A stretch of 64,000 nucleotides of DNA, taken from contig OZ199840.1 in assembly GCA_964304625.1 (NCBI GenBank), positions 2,542,001 to 2,606,000 of the forward strand, given 5' to 3'. A program made the translations under genes and the position numbers. This DNA comes from Kudoa neothunni (Eukaryota; Cnidaria). Positions 23,845-32,832 of this stretch are shown in pieces; position 1 is the stretch's first letter, and the number at the start of each line of letters is the position of its first letter. Below the pieces are notes generated by a model. That model was not told the origin of the DNA, did not search any database, and was given only the letters and a program-made list of their open reading frames with translations.

Positions 23845-24889
23845 ATACAACTCCTTAAAATATTGTAATTTTAACGTATTATATAGTAATTATCATCAGG
23901 ATAATCACTCCGGCTTTCTTTCTAAACGCTTAAGCTTGCTGCTGGTCTGGGTTGGGTTGGGTGGAGTCATGTGTGCGATGTTGCATCTTGAGGGGTTGGG
24001 AATGTTAAATAATAAAATTTTATTATTTAAATAAAAGTTAATCCAATTAAAAAAATTATATTAAAATTTCATCAAATTTATTTACAAGAATACATTATAG
24101 TTGCTAGGTAGGCGCATTTTGTAATAAACGTATATTTTAATATATAGATAACTTAGGTGACTTATGTATAAGGTTGTTTTGTATTAATTGTTTTAACTAT
24201 AAATGGAGATCATAACTATATTGCGTATATGAAATACAATGCTATAATATACAGTTCTTAATTATATTATCTATGATGGAATTAAATATAGTAGGTATAT
24301 ACTATAATCAATAGTTCATCCTAATATTTTAATTCAAAAAATGCATTTTATATTGTTTTGCTTTATAATTGCTTTAGTTTACACAAACTAAGTCATTACT
24401 GAGGCGGTGTTTAGAAACTCTTCCGAACTCAATATCACGTCAGGTTGATAGGCAAGATAGCTAACTTTAAGCTAAGTAATTCTATTCTATTCTTTGGTAA
24501 AATAGAATATTTTATATACATTGAATCTTACGAAGTATGTTATTTTTTATCCTGTCACGTATTGAATGAAAAAAGCTCCAAATAAAGTTGAAACTTCGTG
24601 TCAGAAATTAATTTGCTTGGTCATATAACATTTTCAAAATTTTTTTTTTTTATCTTAAAGTTAATTTTTAAAATTTTAATTATTAAATAGAAAGTCGGAT
24701 TAGTTTAAATGATTTCAATTTTATTGGAATCTATACATTGGGTAGCCAATTCTACACACTGCGGACTCTACGTAAGATTTTTAATGTATCTTTCACGATT
24801 TTTTTATTTTTAAGCGCGTTTGTTTAGTAAGCTTAAAATGTTTTTTATTTTGAAAATTCAATTAATTTACGTGAAGGTACGTAGAGCTC
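23845..24889. other. Spacer between piggyBac C and Gypsy 1
   Basis: No gene seen. A G-rich stretch lies at about 23935-24000 (GGGTTGGGTTGGGTGG). The segment at 24732-24776 is an inverted match to 29648-29729 (listed separately). Confidence 0.45.
24732..24776 (+). repeat. Inverted-repeat partner of 29648-29729
   Basis: TATACATTGGGTAGCC matches the reverse complement of 29714-29729 with one mismatch. A following GACTCTACGTAA also has a counterpart at 29648-29661. The pair brackets Gypsy 1 and could be the ends of an older element or two inverted copies of a short repeat. Confidence 0.4.
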
Positions 24890-25055
24890 TGTTGGAGCTG
24901 ACAGTTAGTCTTCGGCGTCAAAGATATAATGACACACATTATCTTGGTCGGTACCTATGTGTATTAATATACAGTTGGCGCTAACTATATAAACACCCTT
25001 ATATTAGCCTCTATATTATTATTGTTATATTGAACGATGGTTCCTTGCCCTAACA
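24890..25055 (+). repeat. 5' LTR of Gypsy 1
   Basis: A 166-bp repeat matching 28805-28971 apart from about four substitutions and a small indel. It contains TATATAA at 24986-24992, a likely TATA box. Transcription would then begin around 25015-25022, just upstream of the ATG at 25037. Confidence 0.95.
24986..24992 (+). promoter_or_regulatory. TATA box candidate in Gypsy 1 LTR
   Basis: TATATAA, conserved in both LTR copies, lies 45 bp upstream of the ATG that opens gag-pol. Confidence 0.55.
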
Positions 25056-28000
25056 TTGGCGCAGTGAGCTGCTTGGACTCTTTTGATGGAAATGATGTGG
25101 ATTCATGGTTATCAAAGTTCGATTTGATTCTGCTCCACAAAAATATTCCGGAGGATAGACATACGTTGGAATTATTGGTCTCGTTGTCTTCAAATGTGTT
25201 CACTATCGTTCAGGAAACTGGTTTTGGTTTAAATTCACCTTATGCTTCTGTAAAAGCATTCCTTAGGGCAAGATTTGGTAAGGTGAAGGACTCTTATGTT
25301 GCGCAGCGGGAGTTTTCCACTTGTTCCCAAGAACGTGTAAAAACTCTCGTAGAATTCGCAGAGGAGGTCCGAAGAAGAGGAAGAGCTGCGTATTCATCCG
25401 TTGAATCCATTACGCTCAACCAACGAATGAAAAATCAATATATAGTTGGTGTTTTGTCATCGGAAACAAGAAAAAATCTTCTTGTTAAAAATCCGGAAAA
25501 TTTCGAGGAAGCCTTCGAACTGGGTCAAAAACTTGAATTTGCTTCAAGAAAGGATAATGAGATGGTAGAGGAGGATAAAGCAAAATCAAACATAATGACA
25601 GTTAAGAATGATGACATTCTTCAAATAATACTAGATCGATTGGAATCTTTGGAGAAGAAGACAAGAAAGAAGATTAAATGTTACAATGGCGGAAAAATTG
25701 GACACTATACAAAGAATTGTTATAGAAATAAATCTATTAATTTTTCCGCTTCGTGTTTGTTATTCTTGCCATTAATGCTTGAAAATACACATGTTAAATG
25801 TCTTGTGGATACGGGATCCCGATCGAGTTTGATTAGTCATGGTTTGTATAAGAGGATCAATTTGAAGCGCATGAGGCCTGCTGCTGTAAAATTAGTTTCA
25901 GCCTGTGGTGGTAATATGCAGGTGCTCAGTATGGTTGATTTACAAGTCAAATTTGATAATGAAATTTTAACGATGAGCTTTTTGGTAATTGAAGAACTTG
26001 TTTATGATTGTATCATTGGAATGGACACCTTGAAACTATTGGATCTCACACTATCATTTGGAAAATACTCGCTGAAAGTATCAAATGATAACCATGATAA
26101 AGTCGAAAAGATTACACTATTAAATGTTGAACAACGTGATTCAAATGTTATTTACCATGAAATTGATACTGACAGCCACAAACCTATTAAAGATTTCAGA
26201 AGGCGTATTCCGTTCCATCGCAGAGAAATAATGAATAATCTCATAAACGATATGATTGAGAATGATGTGATCGAAAAGTCTTCATCTGAGTGGGCATTTA
26301 ATGCTGTTGTCGTGCCTAAGAAAAATGGAAGCTTTCGTCTATGTGTGGACTATAGAAAATTAAATTCTATCACTACGAAAGATTCTTCTCCTTTACCTCG
26401 AATAGATGATATTTTGGATATGCTGGGGAACGTTAAGTATTTCTCTGTGCTGGATTTGAAAGATGGCTACCATAATGTTGAAATATCTATTAAAGATAGA
26501 GAAAAGACGGCATTCTATGGTGTGGATGGAATTTACCATTTTAAAAAAATGCCATTTGGACTTTGTAACGCTCCGGCAACCTTCCAGAGGCTAATGAATA
26601 CAGCTTTACAAAAGTTTATTGGAACCTGTTGTTTAGTTTACTTGGATGATGTGATTGTATATGGTAATGATTTGGAAAATCATAAAAAAGATGTTTCCAA
26701 TATAATGAGAACATTAGAAAACTACAAGCTCAGAATAAATTATGATAAATCAACCTTATACAATGAAGAAGTCAAATTTCTGGGGCATATAATTAGTTCA
26801 AAAGGAATCACGCCTGACCCTGATAAAACTAATGTGATAGAAAATTGGCCTATATCAAAGAATGTAAAGGAATTGCAACAGTTTTTAGGATTGGCTAATT
26901 ACTACAGAAAGTTTGTTCAAAATTTTTCGAAAATATCAACTCCATTGTACAACCTCCTAAAATCGGAATCGGAATGGAATTGGTCTCAGGAGTGTACCGC
27001 AAGTTTTGAAGAATTGAAAAAAGCCATTGTAAAGCCGGTATTGTTAAGTTTTCCTGATTGGAACGCTCCTTTCATTCTTGATACTGACGCGAGCATTGTA
27101 TCTGTTGGAGGTATTTTGTCACAACTGATAGATGGAGAAGAGAAAGTCATTGCTTTTGGTAGCCGAAGTTTATCTAATCGAGAGAAAAATTATAGTACCA
27201 CCAGAAAGGAATTATTGGCTCTGGTTCACTTTGTGAAATATTTTAAAGCCTGTTTATTAGGTAAAAAATTCTTGGTCCGGACTGATCATAATGCACTAAA
27301 GTGGCTGCTCTCCTTCAAGAACCCCGAAGGACAAGTAGCCCGTTGGTTAGAGCAGTTAGCAGAGTTCGATCTTGATATTGTCCATCGGCCGGGAAAAATC
27401 TACACAAATGCTGATTCCTTATCACGAGTTCCTACTGAAACAGAAGTGAATGTTGCGACAAAAATATTTGGTCTTGATAATAATACAATAAAATCTGAGC
27501 AAAGGAACGATTCTGTAATAAGAAAAGTCATTAATTGGATTGAATTAAATTCTCTTCCAAATAAAGTTCCAAAAGAAGAATGTAATGAAGTAAAAATATT
27601 GTGGATGCTGCGTGATAGTCTGAAACTTGTTAATGGAGTTCTCTTCAGAGCTTATGTGGATGAGCACACGAAAACGGAAACCTTAAGATTGATCGTCCCA
27701 GATGGTCTTAAAAAGGTCATACTTCAATCTTCTCACGACGATATTACGGCTGGTCATCTTGGGTATAATAAGATGTCTGAAAAAGTTAGATCCAAATTCT
27801 TTTGGCCGTTACAGAGAAGAGATGTTCGTAAGTGGTGCGAATCTTGTGAAGAGTGCTCTGAGCGGAATCGATCTACGAAAAAGTTTATCGCAAAGCTTGA
27901 TACAGAAATTTACTCTTTTCCAATGGAAAGAGTCGCGATTGATATAGTTGGTCCTTTAAAAACTACAGTCCGTGGAAATCGCTTCATATGTGTGATACAG

Positions 28001-28417
28001 GATTACTTCACCAAATGGGCTGAGGCGTTTCCTATCAAGGACCAAGGAGCACAAACAATTGTGAAAAAACTGATCAAACATGTGTTTAGTCGTTTCGGGA
28101 TACCGTCTTCAATACACAGTGATCAAGGCACTAATTTTGAGTCTATGCTGTTCATGGAAATGTGCAAAATTATGGGAATTAAGAAGACTAGAACTTGTGC
28201 TTATAATCCAAAATCGGATGGGATGATGGAGCGGTTAAATCGAACAATCATTGATATGCTGAGCAAGGTGTCTTCCGAAAGTCAAAGTTGGGACGATCAA
28301 GTTCCTTTTGTAATGATGGCATACAGAGGAGCAATACATTCAGCATCCAAATTTTCGCCAAATTTTCTTGTTAGGAAGAGAAATAAAATCACCCCTAGAT
28401 GTTACTCTAAATACTGA
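25037..28417 (+). CDS. Gypsy 1 Gag-Pol polyprotein, truncated by a frameshift
   Basis: A 1126-codon frame opens with an ATG inside the 5' LTR. In order it contains: a short Gag; a zinc knuckle CYNGGKIGHYTKNC (about residues 214-227) in which the second Cys is replaced by Gly; protease CLVDTGSRSSLI (about 255); reverse transcriptase with KMPFGLCNAPATFQR and the active site YLDD (about 535); RNase H with FILDTDAS and TDHNALKWLL; integrase zinc domain (HLGYNKMSEK...CESCEEC); and the catalytic Asp, Asp, Glu of AIDIVGPL, HSDQGTNFES and MMERLNRT. The frame ends wrongly at 28417 after a small indel near 28372. The rest of the integrase continues at 28368-28823. Confidence 0.95.
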   Translation: MVPCPNIGAVSCLDSFDGNDVDSWLSKFDLILLHKNIPEDRHTLELLVSLSSNVFTIVQETGFGLNSPYASVKAFLRARFGKVKDSYVAQREFSTCSQERVKTLVEFAEEVRRRGRAAYSSVESITLNQRMKNQYIVGVLSSETRKNLLVKNPENFEEAFELGQKLEFASRKDNEMVEEDKAKSNIMTVKNDDILQIILDRLESLEKKTRKKIKCYNGGKIGHYTKNCYRNKSINFSASCLLFLPLMLENTHVKCLVDTGSRSSLISHGLYKRINLKRMRPAAVKLVSACGGNMQVLSMVDLQVKFDNEILTMSFLVIEELVYDCIIGMDTLKLLDLTLSFGKYSLKVSNDNHDKVEKITLLNVEQRDSNVIYHEIDTDSHKPIKDFRRRIPFHRREIMNNLINDMIENDVIEKSSSEWAFNAVVVPKKNGSFRLCVDYRKLNSITTKDSSPLPRIDDILDMLGNVKYFSVLDLKDGYHNVEISIKDREKTAFYGVDGIYHFKKMPFGLCNAPATFQRLMNTALQKFIGTCCLVYLDDVIVYGNDLENHKKDVSNIMRTLENYKLRINYDKSTLYNEEVKFLGHIISSKGITPDPDKTNVIENWPISKNVKELQQFLGLANYYRKFVQNFSKISTPLYNLLKSESEWNWSQECTASFEELKKAIVKPVLLSFPDWNAPFILDTDASIVSVGGILSQLIDGEEKVIAFGSRSLSNREKNYSTTRKELLALVHFVKYFKACLLGKKFLVRTDHNALKWLLSFKNPEGQVARWLEQLAEFDLDIVHRPGKIYTNADSLSRVPTETEVNVATKIFGLDNNTIKSEQRNDSVIRKVINWIELNSLPNKVPKEECNEVKILWMLRDSLKLVNGVLFRAYVDEHTKTETLRLIVPDGLKKVILQSSHDDITAGHLGYNKMSEKVRSKFFWPLQRRDVRKWCESCEECSERNRSTKKFIAKLDTEIYSFPMERVAIDIVGPLKTTVRGNRFICVIQDYFTKWAEAFPIKDQGAQTIVKKLIKHVFSRFGIPSSIHSDQGTNFESMLFMEMCKIMGIKKTRTCAYNPKSDGMMERLNRTIIDMLSKVSSESQSWDDQVPFVMMAYRGAIHSASKFSPNFLVRKRNKITPRCYSKY
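25056..25072 (+). other. Primer-binding-site candidate of Gypsy 1
   Basis: TTGGCGCAGTGAGC directly abuts the CA end of the 5' LTR, where a tRNA 3' end would anneal. The priming tRNA was not identified. The site lies inside the open gag-pol frame. Confidence 0.5.
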
Positions 28418-28823
28418 TCAAATTTTATTCTGTGAAGAAGATTATGTCCGTTGTTTGGTGAAAGATATGCAATTAGCTCGGAGAGTAGCAAAAGAGAATA
28501 TGGAATTAGACTTGGACAAAACAAAATCAAGATATAACAAGCGTGTTTATGGATCTCCTTACAACGTCGGCGATAAAGTGTGGGTGTATATTCCAATTAG
28601 AAAGCATAAATTAGGTCCGTATTATGATGGATCATACACGGTCAAGCAGCGAATTTCAGACTCTGTCTATAGACTGGATTTGAACGGTCAAGTTTTGGTA
28701 ACTAACTTCGATAAAATGAAGCCTTATGTGGATCGCAGCAATGTGTTGGAAAACGGAACGTTGTTTGAAAGCTCTTGTGGTGAAACTGTTGAAAGGGGGA
28801 ATAGTGTTGGGGCTGACAGTTAG
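28368..28823 (+). pseudogene. Gypsy 1 integrase C-terminus, shifted frame
   Basis: This continues the integrase in another frame: LGREIKSPLDV, then GDKVWVYIPIRKHKLGPYY, the conserved GPY-like module, then a tail that ends at TAG 28821-28823. That stop lies 17 bp inside the 3' LTR, so the element's frame begins in one LTR and ends in the other. It can only be translated with the upstream part if the frame is restored. Confidence 0.9.
28789..28804 (+). other. Polypurine tract of Gypsy 1
   Basis: GAAAGGGGGAATAG directly precedes the TG of the 3' LTR, the expected place for plus-strand priming. Confidence 0.8.
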
Positions 28824-28971
28824 TCTTCGGCGTCAAAGATATAATGACACACATTATCTTGGTCGGTACCTATGTGTATTAATATACACTTGGCGCTAAC
28901 TATATAAACACCCTTATATTAGCCTCTATATTATTATTGTTATATTTTAACGATGGTTCTTTGCCCTAACA
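28805..28971 (+). repeat. 3' LTR of Gypsy 1
   Basis: A 167-bp copy of 24890-25055, followed by the target duplication AGCTC. Confidence 0.95.
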
Positions 28972-29647
28972 AGCTCTTAGTGATGTAATTGGTGAGGGTG
29001 TTTCGTTGCGTTCCTACTGTACACGCATAAGATTTATATTGTTTAAGTTTATATTGGAATCTTCATCATCTTTCAGTATGAAACAAAAATAATTAATAAA
29101 TATTGTAAATCTTGAAAAATTACGTATTTATTCGTTAAACCAGAATTACCCAATATCTATTCGTATATGAAACCGCATTATCCTGCATATATGGGAAATA
29201 CTTATGATTGTGTGTTTTGGAAGTCATTAAGGTTGAATGTTTGTCGTCGTTTAAAATAAATTAGTCGTTAATCCATTGATATTAACTAGGGAAAACTTTA
29301 AAATAGATTTTTTAAATTATGTTTATCGCACATTTCAACTTTTTGACAACTAAATAATTATTTAAATTGTTTAATCATTGCATTTTATTTACGAGAGAAT
29401 CGTATTATAACGTTTTAATTGTAATTTGTGGATGTGGTTAATTACATTAAATAAATTTTAATATTTTGATTTTAGTCCAATTTATTATTTTATTGTAGAG
29501 AGAGCATATAATTAGTGATTAAAAGTTTTGTAAAATTTTAGTTTTTAGATTAATACTAATTATTTTTCTTATTTATTGCGTTAGTTGTTAACAAATATTA
29601 AAATAGGTTATTCCAATATAAAGTTAAACATCACATATCTTATGCAT

Positions 29648-29729
29648 TTACAGTAGAGTCACAAACAGGCGCCCTCATTAATTACATGCTCCCGATAGGG
29701 ATTATGTAAAATCGGCTACCCAGTGTATA
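29648..29729 (-). repeat. Inverted-repeat partner of 24732-24776
   Basis: Reverse complement shares TATACACTGGGTAGCC and GACTCTACTGTAA blocks with the left partner. The sequence between the two blocks is not conserved. Confidence 0.4.
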
Positions 29730-29839
29730 CATTTTAGCTCGACGTAAGTTTTTATTTTGAATCTTTGCTATTGATATTCTTTAATTTTATAAAAACAATC
29801 ATGAAAACAAGGGGGAATACGGCTTCGTTTTTCAAATGG

Positions 29840-29996
29840 GGCTGATATGGAGTTAGATAATTAATTAGTCAAATTTAATTTTTGTATTTTTGACAAAAGA
29901 TTTGAAACTATAAATTTAGTTATTGTGTTTCCAATAAAACAACGCTTGAGGTTTTCCTATTTAATCTTAATATTACATCTCTAACTCCATATCAGC
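29840..29996. repeat. 157-bp MITE with 18-bp perfect inverted ends
   Basis: It begins GGCTGATATGGAGTTAGA and ends with its exact reverse complement (29979-29996). The interior is AT-rich. The superfamily is unknown and no clear target duplication was seen. Confidence 0.8.
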
Positions 29997-30484
29997 CTAA
30001 TATGTCACTCAGTGTGCCATAACTGAAAGTATTATTTTTTGTTGTTGTGCTCTGTTTCTACTAACTCTGCTGGAGAGAGGAAATCGATATTGTTGTTGAA
30101 ATAGCGATTTCGGTGTTCTGATCCTTTTTGCCTATTCTCTGGATGTAATGGGTTCGATAAAATAGTTTGCGTTGAACATTTAGATGTTCTCCTATGTTGG
30201 GTACGTTCTTAGTTTTCCAACGAAGCGTCACGTATGTTCAACGTCATGTTCAATTCAATTGAATTCTTCTTTCCTCATATGCTCATGCGTGCTTTTTTTA
30301 AGATTTAGTGTCTACGCCCCGTTTCTTCTCTCTCTTACGCCTCCTCTCTACTTTCTTCATTCGTACATTTATTGACAATTTTATGTATCATAGTAAGCCA
30401 AATTCAAACTACTTTTCTATGACGAAAAGTGAAATGATGTACCAGAAAATTGTTACCTGTTATACTTTTTCATTTTTAGGCGAT

Positions 30485-32832
30485 TTAACCTTCTAAAGTT
30501 TCCAAAAAAACCATCCCCGGAGGTCTTTTGGGGTCAATTTGACCCCAGATTATTATTTGCTAAACTAATTACAAAAATTGTTACCAATTCAATTTTCCGA
30601 TATTTTCGATTTCTATCGACTAGTTTTTCAGTAAAACAATGTGAAACATAAAAATTAATCCTGTTAAATCTTTTACGTAATTATTCGTAAGCTGTTAGGA
30701 AATGATCGTACATGTAAGTCACTGTTTAATAGCTAATTTATTGTTTAAAATTATAATTTAGGGTCAATTTCTGGGGAAAATATTTTTATTTTAACTTTAG
30801 GTAAACAATAACTTAATACATACCCGGAAATAACAATTCTTATTTATTTTCACTTAGGCCGTAATACTTTTTCAGTTGGTTTTTTATCCCAAATTTATAT
30901 TTTCACCTCGTGTTAAACTCTAACTAAACAAATGTCGATGAGTGATTACAGCGAATTCAATAGTGAATTAGAATCGCCAGGAAGCGAGCCTGACGACTGC
31001 TTTTTGGATTCATCAGTAGATTCATCCGATTTAATGGAGACAACAGTATTCACAAGCTCAAATCTTAGTAAATCAGGAATTGCATGGGACCCCAAAATAC
31101 CTTAAACAAAACGCACTTCGGCGGAAAACATTTCGAACTCCCCTCCTGGTCCTACCGCATATTGTTACCAACGGATTCACAATATTTTGGACAGTTTTTC
31201 CATATTTTTTTCAGAAACTATCTGTAAAAAATACTCGATTGCACAAATCTGTTTGGGAAACATTATTTGAAGGATGACTGGATAGATATGGATTCTATCG
31301 AAATGAACGGTTATTTGGGGATCCTCATTCTATTAGCTCTACACAAGGATCGTGAAGAGCCATTATCTGAATTATTCAGTCTATCAGAAGGTAGGGAGAT
31401 ATACCGAAATATTTTTTCGAAGACGCGCTTTAAAAAATCACAAGATGTCTCCATTTTGACAATTATTCTACAAGGGCGGAAAGGAAACAAATGGATAAGT
31501 TTTGTCCTATACGAGAATTATGGGAAATTTGGTCAAGGGAACTTCTGAAGTATTTTTCGCCGAATGAGGATGTGACAATCGATGAACAGTTAATTGCGTT
31601 TAGAGGGAGGTGTCCTTTCAAACAATATATGCCCCTCAAACCGGCAAAATACGGCATCAAATTTTTTCTAGCTGTTGATCCAGCTGAAAAGTATATCACT
31701 AATATCTTACCGTACCTCGGGAAAAATAATAACTCAAACCAACGCAATACAAGAGTTAGGGAAAATATTGTGTTATCACTGTCGGAACCTTTGTTCAACT
31801 CTGGGAGGAATATCGTTGCTGACAACTTTTTTTCCTCGGTTTGCCTTGCGTCTAAACTGTTGGAAAAACGATTAACATATCTTGGAACTGTAAGGCACAA
31901 TAAGAGGGAGCTCCCTCCATGTGTTCTTCCGTCTAAAAATAGAAGTCTTCAGCACCACATTTGTATTTTTCCAAAAGAACATGCTCACCTCTTATGTGAA
32001 TAAAAAGAATAAGAGTGTTATAATTTTGTCTACGGGAACTAGTAACGTAAAAATTATGAATGATTCTAATAAAAAAAACCTGAAATTATTACATATTACA
32101 ACAAAACCAAAGGAGGGGTTGACACTGTCGATCGTATGTTGGCGTCGGTTTCGACACGTCGATTCACTCGTAGGTGGCCAATGATCGTATTTTTCAATAT
32201 GATAGATTTGTCACTTATAAATGCGTTCTCATTACATAAAATAATTTTCAATTGCAAATTTAAAAGACGTCGTATATTTTTAAAAGAAATCGCACAAGCT
32301 CTCTATCAACCTCTCATAGATCGTAATTTACAGAAGGGGAAAATTGTCAAAGCAAAATCCCCCCATTTAGGGACTCCAACCAACACTTTCCAAATCGCCG
32401 AAAAAAGACGTCGATGTGAATATTGTCCTCGAGAAACCGATAAAAAACTCAAACCAAATGCTCCTGTTGTAATAAATACTATTGCTCAATTCATTCATCA
32501 AAGAGATGTAAGAATTGTTAAATTAGTTAGATACTCCGAATAAAATTTTACAAATTTATATAGTTTTTTTTTGCATGAGGAATATTTAGTCTTCAATCTA
32601 TCAACTGAAATATTATACGCAAAGTGTTATTTTTTGTACGATAACTTGCGAAGTGGATCCGAGACTACTAGTAAGGTATTAACACGGATTAAATGTGATA
32701 TTATTATTTTACCAAAAAATGAGTCAATAGAATTCAAAATAAACACGTCTCCACTCTTAAAATAATTTTTATAATAATATCATAAAATAAAAACTTGGGG
32801 TCAAATTGACCCCAAAGTCCTCGGAGGGTTAA
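30485..32832 (+). mobile_element. piggyBac element D (2.3 kb)
   Basis: TTAA ends at 30485-30488 and 32829-32832. The subterminal palindromes GGGGTCAATTTGACCCC (30530-30546) and GGGGTCAAATTGACCCC (32797-32813) are mirror copies, each preceded by a matching CGGAGG/CTTTTGG block. The left tip TTAACCTTCTAAAG is diverged from the right tip (TTAACCCTCCGAGG when reversed). The transposase inside is decayed. Confidence 0.9.
30932..32543 (+). pseudogene. piggyBac transposase pseudogene (element D)
   Basis: It starts MSMSDYSEFNSELESPGSEP at 30932 and aligns along its length with the intact transposase of element B. Visible blocks: KSGIAWDPK, MDKFCPIRELWEIW, DVTIDEQLIAFRGRCPFKQY, FFLAVDPAEKYI (first Asp), GRNIVADNFFSS (second Asp), RRFTRRWPMIVFFNMIDLS and RRCEYCPRETDKK. 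The frame is broken by a stop at about 31104, frameshifts near 31265, 31450, 31965 and 32100, and others. The C-terminal Cys-rich domain is incomplete. Confidence 0.92.

Larger units (their letters stand above)
24890..28971 (+). mobile_element. Gypsy-type LTR retrotransposon 1 (4.1 kb, nearly intact)
   Basis: It has 5' and 3' LTRs of 166-167 bp (TGTTGG...CTAACA) that differ at only a few positions, and a 5-bp target duplication AGCTC at 24885-24889 and 28972-28976. A primer-binding-site candidate follows the 5' LTR and a purine tract precedes the 3' LTR. The domain order protease, reverse transcriptase, RNase H, integrase is that of Ty3/Gypsy. The gag-pol frame has a single frameshift, in the integrase C-terminal part. 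High LTR similarity points to a fairly recent insertion. Confidence 0.96.
28977..30484. other. Non-coding stretch with a small MITE
   Basis: No supported gene. It contains a 157-bp MITE (29840-29996) and the inverted-repeat segment at 29648-29729. The frames at 30184-30496 are low-complexity and look random. Confidence 0.5.

Noticed and set aside
23935-24000. G-rich stretch as telomere-like repeat
   Set aside because: Only a few irregular GGGTT units in unique sequence.
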